From Actinomycetes bacterium (GTDB taxonomy: Bacteria > Actinomycetota > Acidimicrobiia > Acidimicrobiales > Palsa-688), in the NCBI GenBank assembly GCA_021796905.1, contig JAKABK010000016.1, forward strand, positions 1 through 14,046: a DNA stretch of 14,046 nucleotides, read 5' to 3'. How positions within the stretch are numbered: the stretch's first letter is position 1; the number at the start of each line of letters is the position of its first letter. Below the pieces are notes generated by a model that saw only the letters and a program-made list of their open reading frames with translations, had not been told where the DNA came from and did not search any database. This document shows, piece by piece, positions 1 through 7,767 of this stretch. A program made the translations under genes and the position numbers.

Positions 1-1
1 G

Positions 2-1633
2 TTCCAGAACGCGGTGTTCTACGAGATCCTCGTACGCGGCTTCTACGACGCCAACGGCGACGGCACCGGCGATCTGCGGGGCGTCACCGAGAAGCTCGAC
101 TACCTGCAGTGGCTCGGGGTCGACTGCCTCTGGCTCCTGCCGTTCTACCAGTCGCCGCTCCGTGACGGGGGCTACGACATCTCCGACTTCTGGACGATCC
201 TGCCCGAGTACGGGGACCTCGCCGACGCCGTCGAGCTCGTCGAGGAGGCCCACCGGCGGGGGATCAGGATCATCGCCGACCTGGTGATGAACCACACCAG
301 CGACCAGCACCCGTGGTTCCTCGAGTCCCGCCAGGACCGCACCAACCCGAAGGCGGACTGGTACGTCTGGAGCGACGACGACACCCGCTACGCCGACGCC
401 CGGATCATCTTCGTCGACACCGAGAAGTCCAACTGGGCGCTCGACCCCCAGCGCGGGCAGTTCTACTGGCACCGCTTCTTCTCGCACCAGCCGGACCTCA
501 ACTACGACAACCCCGAGGTCGCCGACACGATGATCGACGTGTGCCGCTACTGGCTCGACATCGGCCTCGACGGGTTCCGTCTCGACGCGGTGCCGTACCT
601 GTTCGAGCGTGAGGGCACGAGCAGCGAGAACCTGCCGGAGACCCACGAGTACCTGAAGAGGCTGCGCAAGGAGGTCGACTCGCTCTACCCCGGGCGGGTG
701 CTGCTCGCCGAGGCCAACCAGTGGCCGGAGGACGTCGTCGCCTATTTCGGGCAGGGCGACGAGTGCCACATGTGCTTCCACTTCCCGGTGATGCCGCGGA
801 TGTTCATGGCGGTCCGGCGCGAGCAGCGTTACCCGATCACCGAGATCCTGTCGCGCACCCCCCCGATACCGGGGGGCACCCAGTGGGGCATCTTCTTGCG
901 CAACCACGACGAGCTGACCTTGGAGATGGTGAGCGACGAGGAACGCGACTACATGTGGGCCGAGTACGCGAAGGACCCCCGCATGAAGCGCAACATCGGC
1001 ATCGGCCGTCGGCTGATGCCGCTCGTCGACGGCGACCGGAGGGTGGCCGAACTGCTCCACGCCCTGCTGTTCAGCTTCCCCGGATCCCCGATCCTCTACT
1101 ACGGCGACGAGATCGGGATGGGCGACAACATCTACCTCGGTGACCGCGACGGGGTCCGCACCCCGATGCAGTGGTCCCCGGACCGCAATGCCGGTTTCAG
1201 CCGTGCCGACTTCGCCCAGCTGTACCTACCCCCGCTCATGGACCCGGTCTACGGGTTCCAGTCGGTCAACGTCGAGGCCCAGCTGCGCAACCAGAGCTCC
1301 CAGCTGCACTGGACCAAGCGCATGCTCGAGGTGCGCCGCCAGCACCGGGTCTTCGGGGACGGGACCTTCGAGACGGTCTCGACCGACAACCCGTCGGTCC
1401 TCGCCTACGTGCGCGGCCCGGCCGACGGGGAGCACTCCGATGAGGACACCGTGCTGTGCGTCTGCAACCTGTCGCGCTTCGCCCAGCCCGCCGAACTGCC
1501 GCTGCAACGCTGGCAGGGCAAGGTGCCCGTCGAGCTGCTCGGACGGGTCCCGTTCCCCGCGATCGGGGAGCTGCCCTACTTCGTGACCCTCGCCCCCTAC
1601 GGCTTCTACTGGTTCCAGCTCACCGACCCTTGA
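2..1633 (+). CDS. treS: Trehalose synthase (maltose alpha-D-glucosyltransferase), 5'-truncated
   Basis: GH13 enzyme that interconverts trehalose and maltose in the cytoplasm. The frame is open from base 2, and the first codons ([16 protein letters not shown]) already match the conserved TreS start of the barrel, so the true start lies upstream; the GTG at 14 is internal. Numbering from that GTG, catalytic residues are the nucleophile D191 ([11 protein letters not shown]), acid/base E233 (LLAEANQWP) and D299 (FLRNHDELT). Their spacing fits mycobacterial TreS once a 4-residue deletion in the FGQGDECH loop is allowed for. Other signatures are [14 protein letters not shown] and [19 protein letters not shown]. 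The C-terminus ([11 protein letters not shown]) ends where the family normally ends, so there is no fused maltokinase domain. It is followed after 12 nt by mak in the same frame. Seen: motifs. Inferred: it feeds maltose to Mak and GlgE. Confidence 0.95.
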   Translation, partial: FQNAVFYEILVRGFYDANGDGTGDLRGVTEKLDYLQWLGVDCLWLLPFYQSPLRDGGYDISDFWTILPEYGDLADAVELVEEAHRRGIRIIADLVMNHTSDQHPWFLESRQDRTNPKADWYVWSDDDTRYADARIIFVDTEKSNWALDPQRGQFYWHRFFSHQPDLNYDNPEVADTMIDVCRYWLDIGLDGFRLDAVPYLFEREGTSSENLPETHEYLKRLRKEVDSLYPGRVLLAEANQWPEDVVAYFGQGDECHMCFHFPVMPRMFMAVRREQRYPITEILSRTPPIPGGTQWGIFLRNHDELTLEMVSDEERDYMWAEYAKDPRMKRNIGIGRRLMPLVDGDRRVAELLHALLFSFPGSPILYYGDEIGMGDNIYLGDRDGVRTPMQWSPDRNAGFSRADFAQLYLPPLMDPVYGFQSVNVEAQLRNQSSQLHWTKRMLEVRRQHRVFGDGTFETVSTDNPSVLAYVRGPADGEHSDEDTVLCVCNLSRFAQPAELPLQRWQGKVPVELLGRVPFPAIGELPYFVTLAPYGFYWFQLTDP

Positions 1634-1645
1634 ACCCAGGTTCCC

Positions 1646-2995
1646 ATGACCCCAACGCCCTCGCTCCCAGACGACCTCGGCCGGTTGCTCGCCCCCTACC
1701 TCGCCCGCCAGCGGTGGTACGCCGGGCCCGGGGACCTCGACCCGGCCGGGGTCGGGGTGCTCGAGACCCGGGAGCTGTGCAGCACCGGGGGGGGCTCCCG
1801 CCGCTTGTACCTGGCGCTGGTCGAAGCCGCCGGGAGCCGCTACCAGGTCCTGGTCGGTGAGCGACCGGTGGGGGAGCCCACCGATTTCCTCCAGGGGCAC
1901 GGCGACGCGATGATCGCCGGGGTCGACGGCCGGCTCCTCTACGACGCGACCGTCGACCCCGAACTGGCGCGCGAGCTGCTGCCGATCGTCACCGGGGGGG
2001 TGGAGTCGGCGACCCGGGTGCGGCCCGTCGGCGCCGAGCAGTCCAACACCTCGCTGGTCTACGACGACCGGGTGATCGTCAAGCTGTTCCGCCGGCTCGT
2101 CGCCGGCCGTAACCCAGACGTGGAGGTCACCACCGCGCTCGCCCGGGTCGGGTTCCGCCACGTGGCCCAGCCGTTCGGGGTGTGGCGCTCGGGGGACCTC
2201 GACCTCGCCTTCGCCCAGCGCTACCTGGCCGGCGGCTCGGAGGGCTGGGCGCTGGCGATCACCTCGCTCAGGGACTTCTACAACTCGGGTGGCGACGACC
2301 CCGCCGCGGCCGGGGGGGACTTCTCGATGGAGGCCCGCCGCCTGGGGTCGGTGACCGCCGGGATGCACGTCGCGATGGCCGAGGCGTTCGGGACCGACAC
2401 GCTCCGCCTCTCCGGGGGCGGCTGGGAGCAACTGTTGTCGTCGGTCTCGGACCGCCTCGCCCGGGCCGTCGGCGATGGGCTCGTCGAGCGGGGGAAGGCT
2501 GACGCCGCCCTCGTCCGTCTACGACGGGTCGACGATCCGGGGCCGGCGCTGCGGGTCCACGGCGACTTCCACCTCGGTCAGACGATGCGCGCCGACGACG
2601 GCTGGTACGTGCTCGACTTCGAAGGGGAGCCGGCCCGGCCCAAGGAGGAGCGCCTCGCCCCGACCTCGCCGCTCAAGGACGCCGCCGGCATGCTGCGCAG
2701 CTTCGACTACGCCGCGCACGTCGCGCTCGGCGAGCGCGGAGCGGATGCGGAGGGCTCGGCGAACGCTGCCCGGTCGTGGGCGGCGCACAATTCGGCGGCT
2801 TTCGTCGAGGGGTACCTCTCCGAGCCGGGCGTCGTCGCCCTCCTGCCAGCAGAGCGCGACCGCGGGCTGGTCCTCGACGCCTTCGCGCTCGACAAAGCGC
2901 TCTACGAGCTCGACTACGAGCGCAGCTACCGCCCGACGTGGGTCCCGATCCCCCAGGCCGCTCTCCGACGGATCACCGACCGCCTCGCTGGGTAG
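1646..2995 (+). CDS. mak: Maltokinase (Mak/Pep2-type)
   Basis: 449-aa ATP-dependent kinase that phosphorylates maltose to maltose-1-phosphate, the GlgE donor. The N-terminal cap shows LAPYLARQRWYAG, typical of Mak. The phosphotransferase core has VHGDFHLGQT with probable catalytic D307, and VLDFEGEPARP with metal-binding D324, followed by SPLKDAAGMLRSFDYAAH. Length matches stand-alone actinobacterial Mak. ATG 1646 lies 12 nt after the treS TGA; the only Shine-Dalgarno-like bases are a weak AGG at 1638-1640, so translation probably depends on ribosomes finishing treS. It shares the reading frame of treS and of glgB. Some bacteria carry TreS and Mak as one polypeptide; here a single TGA separates them. 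Function is assigned from family motifs; the aminoglycoside-phosphotransferase fold alone would be ambiguous, but the motifs and neighbours settle it. Confidence 0.93.
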   Translation: MTPTPSLPDDLGRLLAPYLARQRWYAGPGDLDPAGVGVLETRELCSTGGGSRRLYLALVEAAGSRYQVLVGERPVGEPTDFLQGHGDAMIAGVDGRLLYDATVDPELARELLPIVTGGVESATRVRPVGAEQSNTSLVYDDRVIVKLFRRLVAGRNPDVEVTTALARVGFRHVAQPFGVWRSGDLDLAFAQRYLAGGSEGWALAITSLRDFYNSGGDDPAAAGGDFSMEARRLGSVTAGMHVAMAEAFGTDTLRLSGGGWEQLLSSVSDRLARAVGDGLVERGKADAALVRLRRVDDPGPALRVHGDFHLGQTMRADDGWYVLDFEGEPARPKEERLAPTSPLKDAAGMLRSFDYAAHVALGERGADAEGSANAARSWAAHNSAAFVEGYLSEPGVVALLPAERDRGLVLDAFALDKALYELDYERSYRPTWVPIPQAALRRITDRLAG

Positions 2996-2998
2996 GAG
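2991..2998 (+). promoter_or_regulatory. Ribosome binding site of glgB, overlapping the mak stop
   Basis: GGTAGGAG contains the mak TAG stop, and its AGGAG core (2994-2998) sits 6 nt before the glgB ATG at 3005. This is the clearest Shine-Dalgarno site of the operon, it supports the glgB start, and it implies reinitiation by ribosomes ending mak. Confidence 0.75.
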
Positions 2999-3004
2999 TC
3001 CTAC

Positions 3005-5356
3005 ATGCTCGACGTCCCCGAACCTGTCGCGCCCGGAGCCACCGCCCCCCCGGTGCCCACCTCCGAGGGCGAGGAGCGGCGCGCCTTCGAGCTGATCGCC
3101 ACCGGACGCCACGGCGATCCCCACCGGGTGCTCGGCCGCCACGGGGGCACGGTGCGCTGCTTCCGGCCCAACGCGTCGGCGGTGCGGGCGGTGCCCGGCA
3201 CCGTCGAGGGGACCCCGGCGGAGCACGGTGAGCGCCGAGGCGCCTCCGAGATGCGCCTGGTGCACCCCGCCGGGCTCTGGGAGGGCCAGATCGCCGAGTC
3301 GGTCGGCGCGTACCACTTCGAGGTGGACTACCCCCGGGAGGAAGGGGCCTGGACGGTACGCGTCGACGACCCCTACCGGGTGTGGCCGACCCTCGGCGAC
3401 CTCGACCTGCACCTGTTCGGGGAGGGCCGTCACCGCCGGCTCTGGGAGGTGCTCGGAGCCCGCCCCGGGCGGCACTCGGGCATGGACGGCACCGCCTTCG
3501 CGGTCTGGGCACCCAACGCCAAAGCGGTGCGGGTGGTCGGCGACTGGAACAGCTGGGACGGACGTCTCCACCCGATGCGCTCGCTCGGCGCGAGCGGGGT
3601 GTGGGAGCTGTTCGTCCCGGGCGTCGCTCCCGGCGCCCGCTACAAGTACGAGCTGGTGACCGCCGACAACCGCCTGGTGCTCAAGGCCGACCCGATGGCC
3701 TTCTCGGCCGAGGTCCCGCCGGCGACCGCCTCGGTGGTGACCGCGCCGCCGGCGTACGAGTGGACCGACGGGGACTGGCTCGAGGCCCGCTCCCGGGTCG
3801 ACCTGCTGCGTTCGCCGATGTCGGTCTACGAGCTCCACCTCGGGTCGTGGCGTTACACCGACGACGGATCGGGTGGCCGCCGCCCGCTCGACTACCGGGA
3901 GCTCGCCGAGCAGCTCCCCGAGCACGTGGCGACCCTCGGGTTCACCCACGTGGAGCTGATGCCGGTAGCCGAGCACCCGTTCTCCGGCTCGTGGGGCTAC
4001 CAGGTGACCGGCTACTACGCCCCGACGTCGCGCTTCGGTTCCCCCGACGACTTCCGGGCGCTGGTCGACGCCCTGCACCGGCGGGGTATCGGGGTGATCG
4101 TCGACTGGGTGCCGGCGCACTTCCCCCGCGACGAGTTCGCCCTGGCACGCTTCGACGGCACCGCCCTCTACGAGCACGACGACCCCCGCCGAGGCAGCCA
4201 CCCCGACTGGGGAACGCTCGTGTTCAACTTCGGGCGCAACGAGGTCCGCAATTTCCTCGTGGCCAACGCCTTGTACTGGATCGAGCAGTACCACATCGAC
4301 GCGCTCCGGGTGGACGCCGTCGCCTCGATGCTCTACCTCGACTACTCGCGCAAGGCGGGGGAGTGGCTCCCGAACGAGTTCGGCGGGCGGGAGAACCTGC
4401 AGGCGGTCGCGTTCTTGAAAGAGGTCAACGAAGCCGTGTTCGGGTCGTTCCCCGGCGCGACGGTCATCGCCGAGGAGTCGACCGCCTGGCCGGGGGTGTC
4501 CCGACCCACCTACCTCGGTGGGCTCGGTTTCGGGTTCAAGTGGAACATGGGCTGGATGCACGACACCCTCGACTACTTCTCCACCGACCCGATCTTCCGT
4601 TCCTACCACCAGGGCGAGCTGACCTTCGGGTTGGTCTATGCCTGGTCGGAGAACTTCGTCCTGCCCTTGTCGCACGACGAGGTGGTCCACGGGAAGGGGT
4701 CGTTGCTGGCGAAGATGCCCGGCGACCGTTGGCAGCAGCTCGCCAACCTCCGGGCGTTGTACGCCTGGATGTGGGCGCACCCCGGTAAGCAACTGGTGTT
4801 CATGGGAGCCGAGCTCGCCCCCGAGGGCGAGTGGGACCCCGACCGGGAGCTGGACTGGTGGATCCGGGACCACTGGGCCGACCACCGCCGGCTCGGGGAC
4901 CTGCTCGGCGAGCTGAACCGGCTGCAGCGGGGGCAGCCGGCGTTGTGGGAGGACGACTTCAGTCCCGCCGGGTTCGCCTGGATCGACGCCGGCGACGCCG
5001 CCCACAGCGTCTTGTCGTTCCTCCGTAAGCGTCCCGAGCGGCCGCTCGCAGAGGCCGCCGCGGCCGAGCCCCCCTCCTGGCCGGCTCGGCCCGAGCCGGC
5101 CGCTCCGCCCCCGGTGCTCGCCTGTGTCGCCAACCTCACCCCGACGCCCCACGAGGGCTACCGGGTCGGTCTGCCGTTACCGGGCCGGTGGCGGGAGCTG
5201 CTCAACACCGACGCCGCGCAGTGGGGTGGGAGCGGGGTCGGCAACGGCGGAGGGTTGTACGCAGAGCCCGAGGGCTGGCACGGCCAGCCGTTCTCCGCTC
5301 CGCTGACCCTGCCGCCTCTCGGCGTGCTCTGGCTGGTGCCCGAAACCGACCGGTAG
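3005..5356 (+). CDS. glgB: 1,4-alpha-glucan branching enzyme
   Basis: 783-aa GH13 enzyme that creates alpha-1,6 branches in glycogen or related glucan. Domain order: N1 module (about 22-110, [16 protein letters not shown]), CBM48 (from about 160, [23 protein letters not shown]), GH13 barrel (from [11 protein letters not shown], about 273) and C-terminal beta domain. Catalytic residues are nucleophile D437 (ALRVDAVAS), acid/base E490 ([15 protein letters not shown]) and D558 ([12 protein letters not shown]). Their spacings of 53 and 121 equal those of E. coli GlgB (D405, E458, D526). The start has a good ribosome site and lies 9 nt after mak. Odd feature: a Pro/Ala/Glu-rich insertion at about 676-703 between SVLSFLRK and the [10 protein letters not shown] strand, where most homologues have a short loop; its DNA carries an 11-bp inverted repeat. 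As last gene of the operon it branches the maltosyl polymer expected from GlgE. Confidence 0.96.
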   Translation: MLDVPEPVAPGATAPPVPTSEGEERRAFELIATGRHGDPHRVLGRHGGTVRCFRPNASAVRAVPGTVEGTPAEHGERRGASEMRLVHPAGLWEGQIAESVGAYHFEVDYPREEGAWTVRVDDPYRVWPTLGDLDLHLFGEGRHRRLWEVLGARPGRHSGMDGTAFAVWAPNAKAVRVVGDWNSWDGRLHPMRSLGASGVWELFVPGVAPGARYKYELVTADNRLVLKADPMAFSAEVPPATASVVTAPPAYEWTDGDWLEARSRVDLLRSPMSVYELHLGSWRYTDDGSGGRRPLDYRELAEQLPEHVATLGFTHVELMPVAEHPFSGSWGYQVTGYYAPTSRFGSPDDFRALVDALHRRGIGVIVDWVPAHFPRDEFALARFDGTALYEHDDPRRGSHPDWGTLVFNFGRNEVRNFLVANALYWIEQYHIDALRVDAVASMLYLDYSRKAGEWLPNEFGGRENLQAVAFLKEVNEAVFGSFPGATVIAEESTAWPGVSRPTYLGGLGFGFKWNMGWMHDTLDYFSTDPIFRSYHQGELTFGLVYAWSENFVLPLSHDEVVHGKGSLLAKMPGDRWQQLANLRALYAWMWAHPGKQLVFMGAELAPEGEWDPDRELDWWIRDHWADHRRLGDLLGELNRLQRGQPALWEDDFSPAGFAWIDAGDAAHSVLSFLRKRPERPLAEAAAAEPPSWPARPEPAAPPPVLACVANLTPTPHEGYRVGLPLPGRWRELLNTDAAQWGGSGVGNGGGLYAEPEGWHGQPFSAPLTLPPLGVLWLVPETDR
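5079..5101. repeat. 11-bp perfect inverted repeat inside glgB
   Basis: Arms GGCCGGCTCGG (5079-5089) and CCGAGCCGGCC (5091-5101) flank one base (C5090). It lies in the stretch encoding the Pro/Ala-rich insertion of GlgB. With a one-base centre it is a DNA palindrome rather than a good RNA hairpin. It may simply reflect G+C-rich low-complexity coding. Confidence 0.6.
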
Positions 5357-5357
5357 C

Positions 5358-5388
5358 TCCCCGGGGCCGACCGGCACGGGCCCGGGGA
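5358..5388. terminator. Hairpin between convergent glgB and galT, possible bidirectional terminator
   Basis: The 35-nt gap between the glgB TAG and the galT TGA is almost filled by an inverted repeat. TCCCCGGG (5358-5365) pairs with CCCGGGGA (5381-5388); after a G/G mismatch, CC (5367-5368) pairs with GG (5378-5379). No U-tract follows on either strand, so it is not a canonical intrinsic terminator, but position and stem strength suit a two-way transcription barrier. Confidence 0.5.
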
Positions 5389-5391
5389 CGC

Positions 5392-6378
5392 TCAGGCGGG
5401 GGCGGCGACCTCGGCGCGCAGCTCGTCGGCGGCGAGCTCGGGGGGGACCACGTTGATCAGCACCCCGGAACCGAGCTCGAAGCCACCCCTGGTCGTCACC
5501 TGGGGGAGGAGGTGGATGTGCCAGTGGTGCTCGCCGCTCAAGCGGTAGGGAGCCGAGTGGAACAGCAGGTTGTATGCGACGTCACCCAGCCGGGCGCGCA
5601 GGGCCTGGAGGGCGATGCGAACCGCTCTACCGGTGGCCGACAGGTCCTCCTCGGCGGACTCGTAGAGGTGGGGGTGGTGGGTGCGGGGGATGATCAACAT
5701 CTCGTACGGGCTGCCGCTCCAGAACGGGCTCACGATCACGACCCGCTCGTCGGCGTAGACCAGCCGGTGACGCACGTCCTCCTCGGCCTCGGTGACCGCG
5801 CACAGCAGGCAGTTCCCCCGGAACCGGGCGAAACCGGCCATCTCGTTGGCGGTCTCGCCCGGGATGAACGGCATCGACAGCAGCTGCCCGTGGGGATGCT
5901 CGATGGAGGCGCCCGCCTCCCGGCCCCGGTTGACCACCGCCTGGCTGTAGCGCAACCCGGGTATGGAGGAGTGCTGGGCCATCCGGTCCCGCAGCGCCAT
6001 CATCACCAGGCCCGCCTGGTCGTCGGAGAGGTCCGCCCAGGTCGCGTCGTGCTCGGGGGTGATCACGAAGACCTCGTGGACCCCGCTCGCCGGCGCCTGG
6101 GTGAACACCGGTCCGAGGTGGGTCACGACCATCGGGTCCGAGCCGCTGAAGGCCGGGTAGCGGTTCGCCACGATCCTCACCTGCCAGGTCCCGTCGGGGC
6201 CGCCGGTCTCGAGCGACGAGGGGTCGAGGTCCTCGCTACCCGGGCAGAACGGGCAAGGGCGGTCCGGGTCGTCCTCCACGGGGAGGCGGCGGGTCTGGAA
6301 CGCCGAGGGCCGCTCGAGGCGTTCGGCGGCGATCACCACCCACCGGCCGGTGAGCGGGTCCAGTCGTAGCTGGCTCAT
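5392..6378 (-). CDS. galT: Galactose-1-phosphate uridylyltransferase-type nucleotidyltransferase (HIT superfamily)
   Basis: 328-aa GalT-family protein; the family exchanges UMP between UDP-glucose and galactose-1-phosphate (Leloir pathway). Seen: N-terminal LRLDPLTGRWVVIAAER; the zinc-type pair C42-P-F-C45 in CPFCPGSED; VANRYPAF; and the active-site H161-P-H163-G-Q, with H163 the expected uridylylated nucleophile. A histidine-rich WHIHLLPQ lies near the end. The start is ATG 6378 (MSQLRLDP), the family N-terminus; the upstream open frame to 6675 has no homology-like content and overlaps the next gene. No usable Shine-Dalgarno is seen. Instead the ATG overlaps the TGA of a short leader ORF (ATGA), suggesting coupled translation. 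No galK or galE is in the window, so a related role, such as nucleotide transfer to another hexose-1-phosphate in glucan metabolism, cannot be excluded. Convergent with glgB. Confidence 0.87.
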   Translation of the reverse strand: MSQLRLDPLTGRWVVIAAERLERPSAFQTRRLPVEDDPDRPCPFCPGSEDLDPSSLETGGPDGTWQVRIVANRYPAFSGSDPMVVTHLGPVFTQAPASGVHEVFVITPEHDATWADLSDDQAGLVMMALRDRMAQHSSIPGLRYSQAVVNRGREAGASIEHPHGQLLSMPFIPGETANEMAGFARFRGNCLLCAVTEAEEDVRHRLVYADERVVIVSPFWSGSPYEMLIIPRTHHPHLYESAEEDLSATGRAVRIALQALRARLGDVAYNLLFHSAPYRLSGEHHWHIHLLPQVTTRGGFELGSGVLINVVPPELAADELRAEVAAPA

Positions 6379-6440
6379 CGCCGGGGGGCGGGAGCAGGCT
6401 CGGGTGGGTCGGCGACGGGCTCGGGGGGTACGAAGCGCAC
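6375..6440 (-). CDS. Candidate proline-rich leader peptide upstream of galT
   Basis: A 21-codon ORF on the minus strand starts at GTG 6440, exactly 6 nt after the -10-like TAGCGT, as a leaderless message would. It begins MRFVPPEP and ends APAPRR; 8 of 21 residues are proline, including two Pro-Pro pairs. Its TGA (6377-6375) overlaps the galT ATG (6378-6376) as ATGA. Its frame differs from galT, so it is not an N-terminal extension. Seen: ORF, overlap and -10 spacing. Inferred: leaderless initiation here followed by reinitiation at galT, which would explain the missing galT ribosome site. A chance short ORF in G+C-rich DNA is the alternative. Confidence 0.45.
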   Translation of the reverse strand: MRFVPPEPVADPPEPAPAPRR

Positions 6441-6446
6441 GTCGGA

Positions 6447-6452
6447 ACGCTA
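6447..6452 (-). promoter_or_regulatory. -10 promoter element (TAGCGT) for galT and its leader ORF
   Basis: Reading the minus strand, TAGCGT matches the actinobacterial TANNNT -10 box and is followed by TCCGAC and then the GTG of the leader ORF. A start site about 7 nt downstream would put the 5' end of the mRNA at that GTG. No convincing -35 box is seen. The same hexamer occurs before the kinase gene. Confidence 0.55.
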
Positions 6453-6554
6453 GCGCCGTCGGGGGGGCTGCTACGCGCGTCTCCCCAGGCGTCCGCGGGA
6501 CCGGTAGGCCGGCGGGTCCGCGGACAGCCCGGGGGCGGCTTCGGGGCCCTCCGG

Positions 6555-6560
6555 TACCCT
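6555..6560 (+). promoter_or_regulatory. -10 promoter element (TACCCT) for the cysteine desulfurase-mnmA operon
   Basis: TACCCT fits TANNNT and ends 7 nt before the GTG at 6568. That spacing predicts transcription starting at or next to the start codon (leaderless). The intervening GCAGGAG abuts the GTG with no spacer, so it cannot work as a normal ribosome site. No clear -35 hexamer is visible. Confidence 0.55.
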
Positions 6561-6567
6561 GCAGGAG

Positions 6568-7767
6568 GTGCTCGCCTACCTCGACCATGCGGCGACGTCG
6601 CCTCCCCGCCCCGAGGCAGCGGAGGCGATGATCCCGTGGCTGACCGACCTGTTCGGCAACCCGTCGGGGAGCCACGGTGTCGCCCGCCGAGCCCGGCGGG
6701 CGGTGGAGGACGCGAGGGGATCACTGGCCGAGATCCTCGGGGCCGACCCCGGCGAGGTCGTCTTCACCGGGGGCGGGACCGAGTCCGACCTCCTCGCGGT
6801 CCGCGGGGTGATCGAGGCCCGCCGGCGGTCCGGGCGCCCGCCCGGGGTGGTCGTGACCTCCGCCATCGAGCACGCCGCGCTGCGGGCAGCGGCCGCCGGC
6901 GCCGGGGTCCCGGTGCGGGAGGTTCCCGCCGGCAGGGACGGCCTGGTCGACCTGGAGGCTCTCGCCGAGGCGCTCGACCCCGAGGTCTCGGTCGTGTCGG
7001 TGATGCTGGTCAACAACGAGGTCGGCACCATCCAGCCGCTCGCCGCCGCCGCCGACCTGGTCCACCGGCGGGCACCCGACGCGGTCCTCCACACCGATGC
7101 CGTGCAGGCGCTCGAGTGGCTCGACCTGGCGAGCGCGGCCGGCTGCGCCGACCTGGTCAGCGTGAGCGCCCACAAGTGGGGTGGGCCGCAAGGGGTCGGC
7201 GCGCTGGTGGTGCGCGACGGCGTTGCGCTCGCCGCGGTGGTCGCCGGCGGGGGCCAGGAGCGGGAGCGGCGGGGTGGGACCCACAACGTGGCTGGGATCG
7301 TCGGGGCGGCCGCAGCCGCCCGGGCCGCCGACTCCGGGCGGGCGGTCGCCTCGGTGGCGGTGGGCGCACGCCGTGACCGGCTGGTCGCCGGTCTGCTCGC
7401 CTCGGTCCCCGGGGCGTCGGCGACGGTCCCGACCGGGACCGCGATCGCTCCGGGGTTCGCCCATTTGTGCATCGAGGGCGTCGAGAGCGAGGCCCTGCTG
7501 GTCCTGCTCGACGACGCCGGCGTGTGCGCCTCGGCTGGTTCCGCCTGCGCGTCGGGTGCCCTGCACGCCAGCCACGTCCTGCTCGCCATGGGGGTACCCG
7601 AACGGCAGGCTCTCGGCAGCCTGCGCCTCACCCTCGGCCCGGGCACCACCGACGCGGAGGTGGACCTGGCCCTCGGAGCGGTCCCGGCGGCGGTCACCCA
7701 GCTCCTCCGGGGCTCCCCCGACGGTCCCGTCCCGATCTCGACGGGTTCGGCGCCGGGAGCTCGATGA
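6568..7767 (+). CDS. Cysteine desulfurase (IscS/NifS family)
   Basis: 399-aa PLP enzyme that takes sulfur from L-cysteine as an enzyme persulfide. Seen: N-terminal YLDHAATSPPRPEA; H102 in the SAIEHAAL motif that stacks on PLP; MLVNNEVGTIQP; HTDAVQA; the PLP Schiff-base lysine K203 in SVSAHKWGGPQGVG; RRGGTHNVAGI; and catalytic C327 in SAGSACASGALHASHVL. These residues give a complete active enzyme. The start is GTG 6568: the frame is closed upstream at 6505-6507 and no other ATG, GTG or TTG lies between. The gene overlaps mnmA (TGA within ATGATG), so the likely main role is donating sulfur for tRNA 2-thiouridine. Many actinobacteria keep this gene, mnmA and ligA close together, and in Bacillus the dedicated desulfurase YrvO sits beside MnmA. 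A broader iron-sulfur role is possible, hence no gene symbol. Confidence 0.93.
   Translation: MLAYLDHAATSPPRPEAAEAMIPWLTDLFGNPSGSHGVARRARRAVEDARGSLAEILGADPGEVVFTGGGTESDLLAVRGVIEARRRSGRPPGVVVTSAIEHAALRAAAAGAGVPVREVPAGRDGLVDLEALAEALDPEVSVVSVMLVNNEVGTIQPLAAAADLVHRRAPDAVLHTDAVQALEWLDLASAAGCADLVSVSAHKWGGPQGVGALVVRDGVALAAVVAGGGQERERRGGTHNVAGIVGAAAAARAADSGRAVASVAVGARRDRLVAGLLASVPGASATVPTGTAIAPGFAHLCIEGVESEALLVLLDDAGVCASAGSACASGALHASHVLLAMGVPERQALGSLRLTLGPGTTDAEVDLALGAVPAAVTQLLRGSPDGPVPISTGSAPGAR
7755..7759 (+). promoter_or_regulatory. Ribosome binding site of mnmA (GGGAG)
   Basis: GGGAG inside the last codons of the cysteine desulfurase gene lies 4 nt before ATG 7764 and 7 nt before ATG 7767. The spacing favours 7767, which also gives the usual MnmA N-terminus (MRVLVAMSGGVDSS). 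Confidence 0.55.

Larger units (their letters stand above)
6379..6567. other. Divergent intergenic region between galT and the cysteine desulfurase gene
   Basis: This 189-bp region separates two genes read outward. It holds the galT leader ORF with its -10 box on the minus strand and the -10 box of the cysteine desulfurase gene on the plus strand. The galT -10 box is part of a perfect 8-bp palindrome CGCTAGCG (6448-6455). Nothing else recognisable was found in 6461-6554. Confidence 0.6.

Noticed and set aside
14..16. GTG at 14 as the treS start
   Set aside because: The preceding codons (FQNA) already align with conserved TreS sequence, so the gene continues upstream of the window.
2519..5152. 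877-codon open frame on the minus strand opposite mak and glgB
   Set aside because: Very rich in Gly, Arg, Val, His and Pro with no recognisable motif, and exactly opposite two genes with full catalytic motifs. It is the usual antisense shadow of G+C-rich codons.
5358..5388. CRISPR or mobile-element ends among the inverted repeats of the window
   Set aside because: No repeat-spacer series, no transposase or integrase, and no target-site duplication; the inverted repeats are isolated and G+C-rich.
6379..6675. Extending galT upstream to its longest open frame
   Set aside because: The extra 99 residues are Arg/Pro low complexity, overlap the cysteine desulfurase gene and promoter, and the family N-terminus begins at ATG 6378.
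7467..7766. Extending mnmA upstream to 7467
   Set aside because: This stretch is inside the cysteine desulfurase gene, including its catalytic cysteine region; MnmA homologues begin at MRVLVAMSGG.
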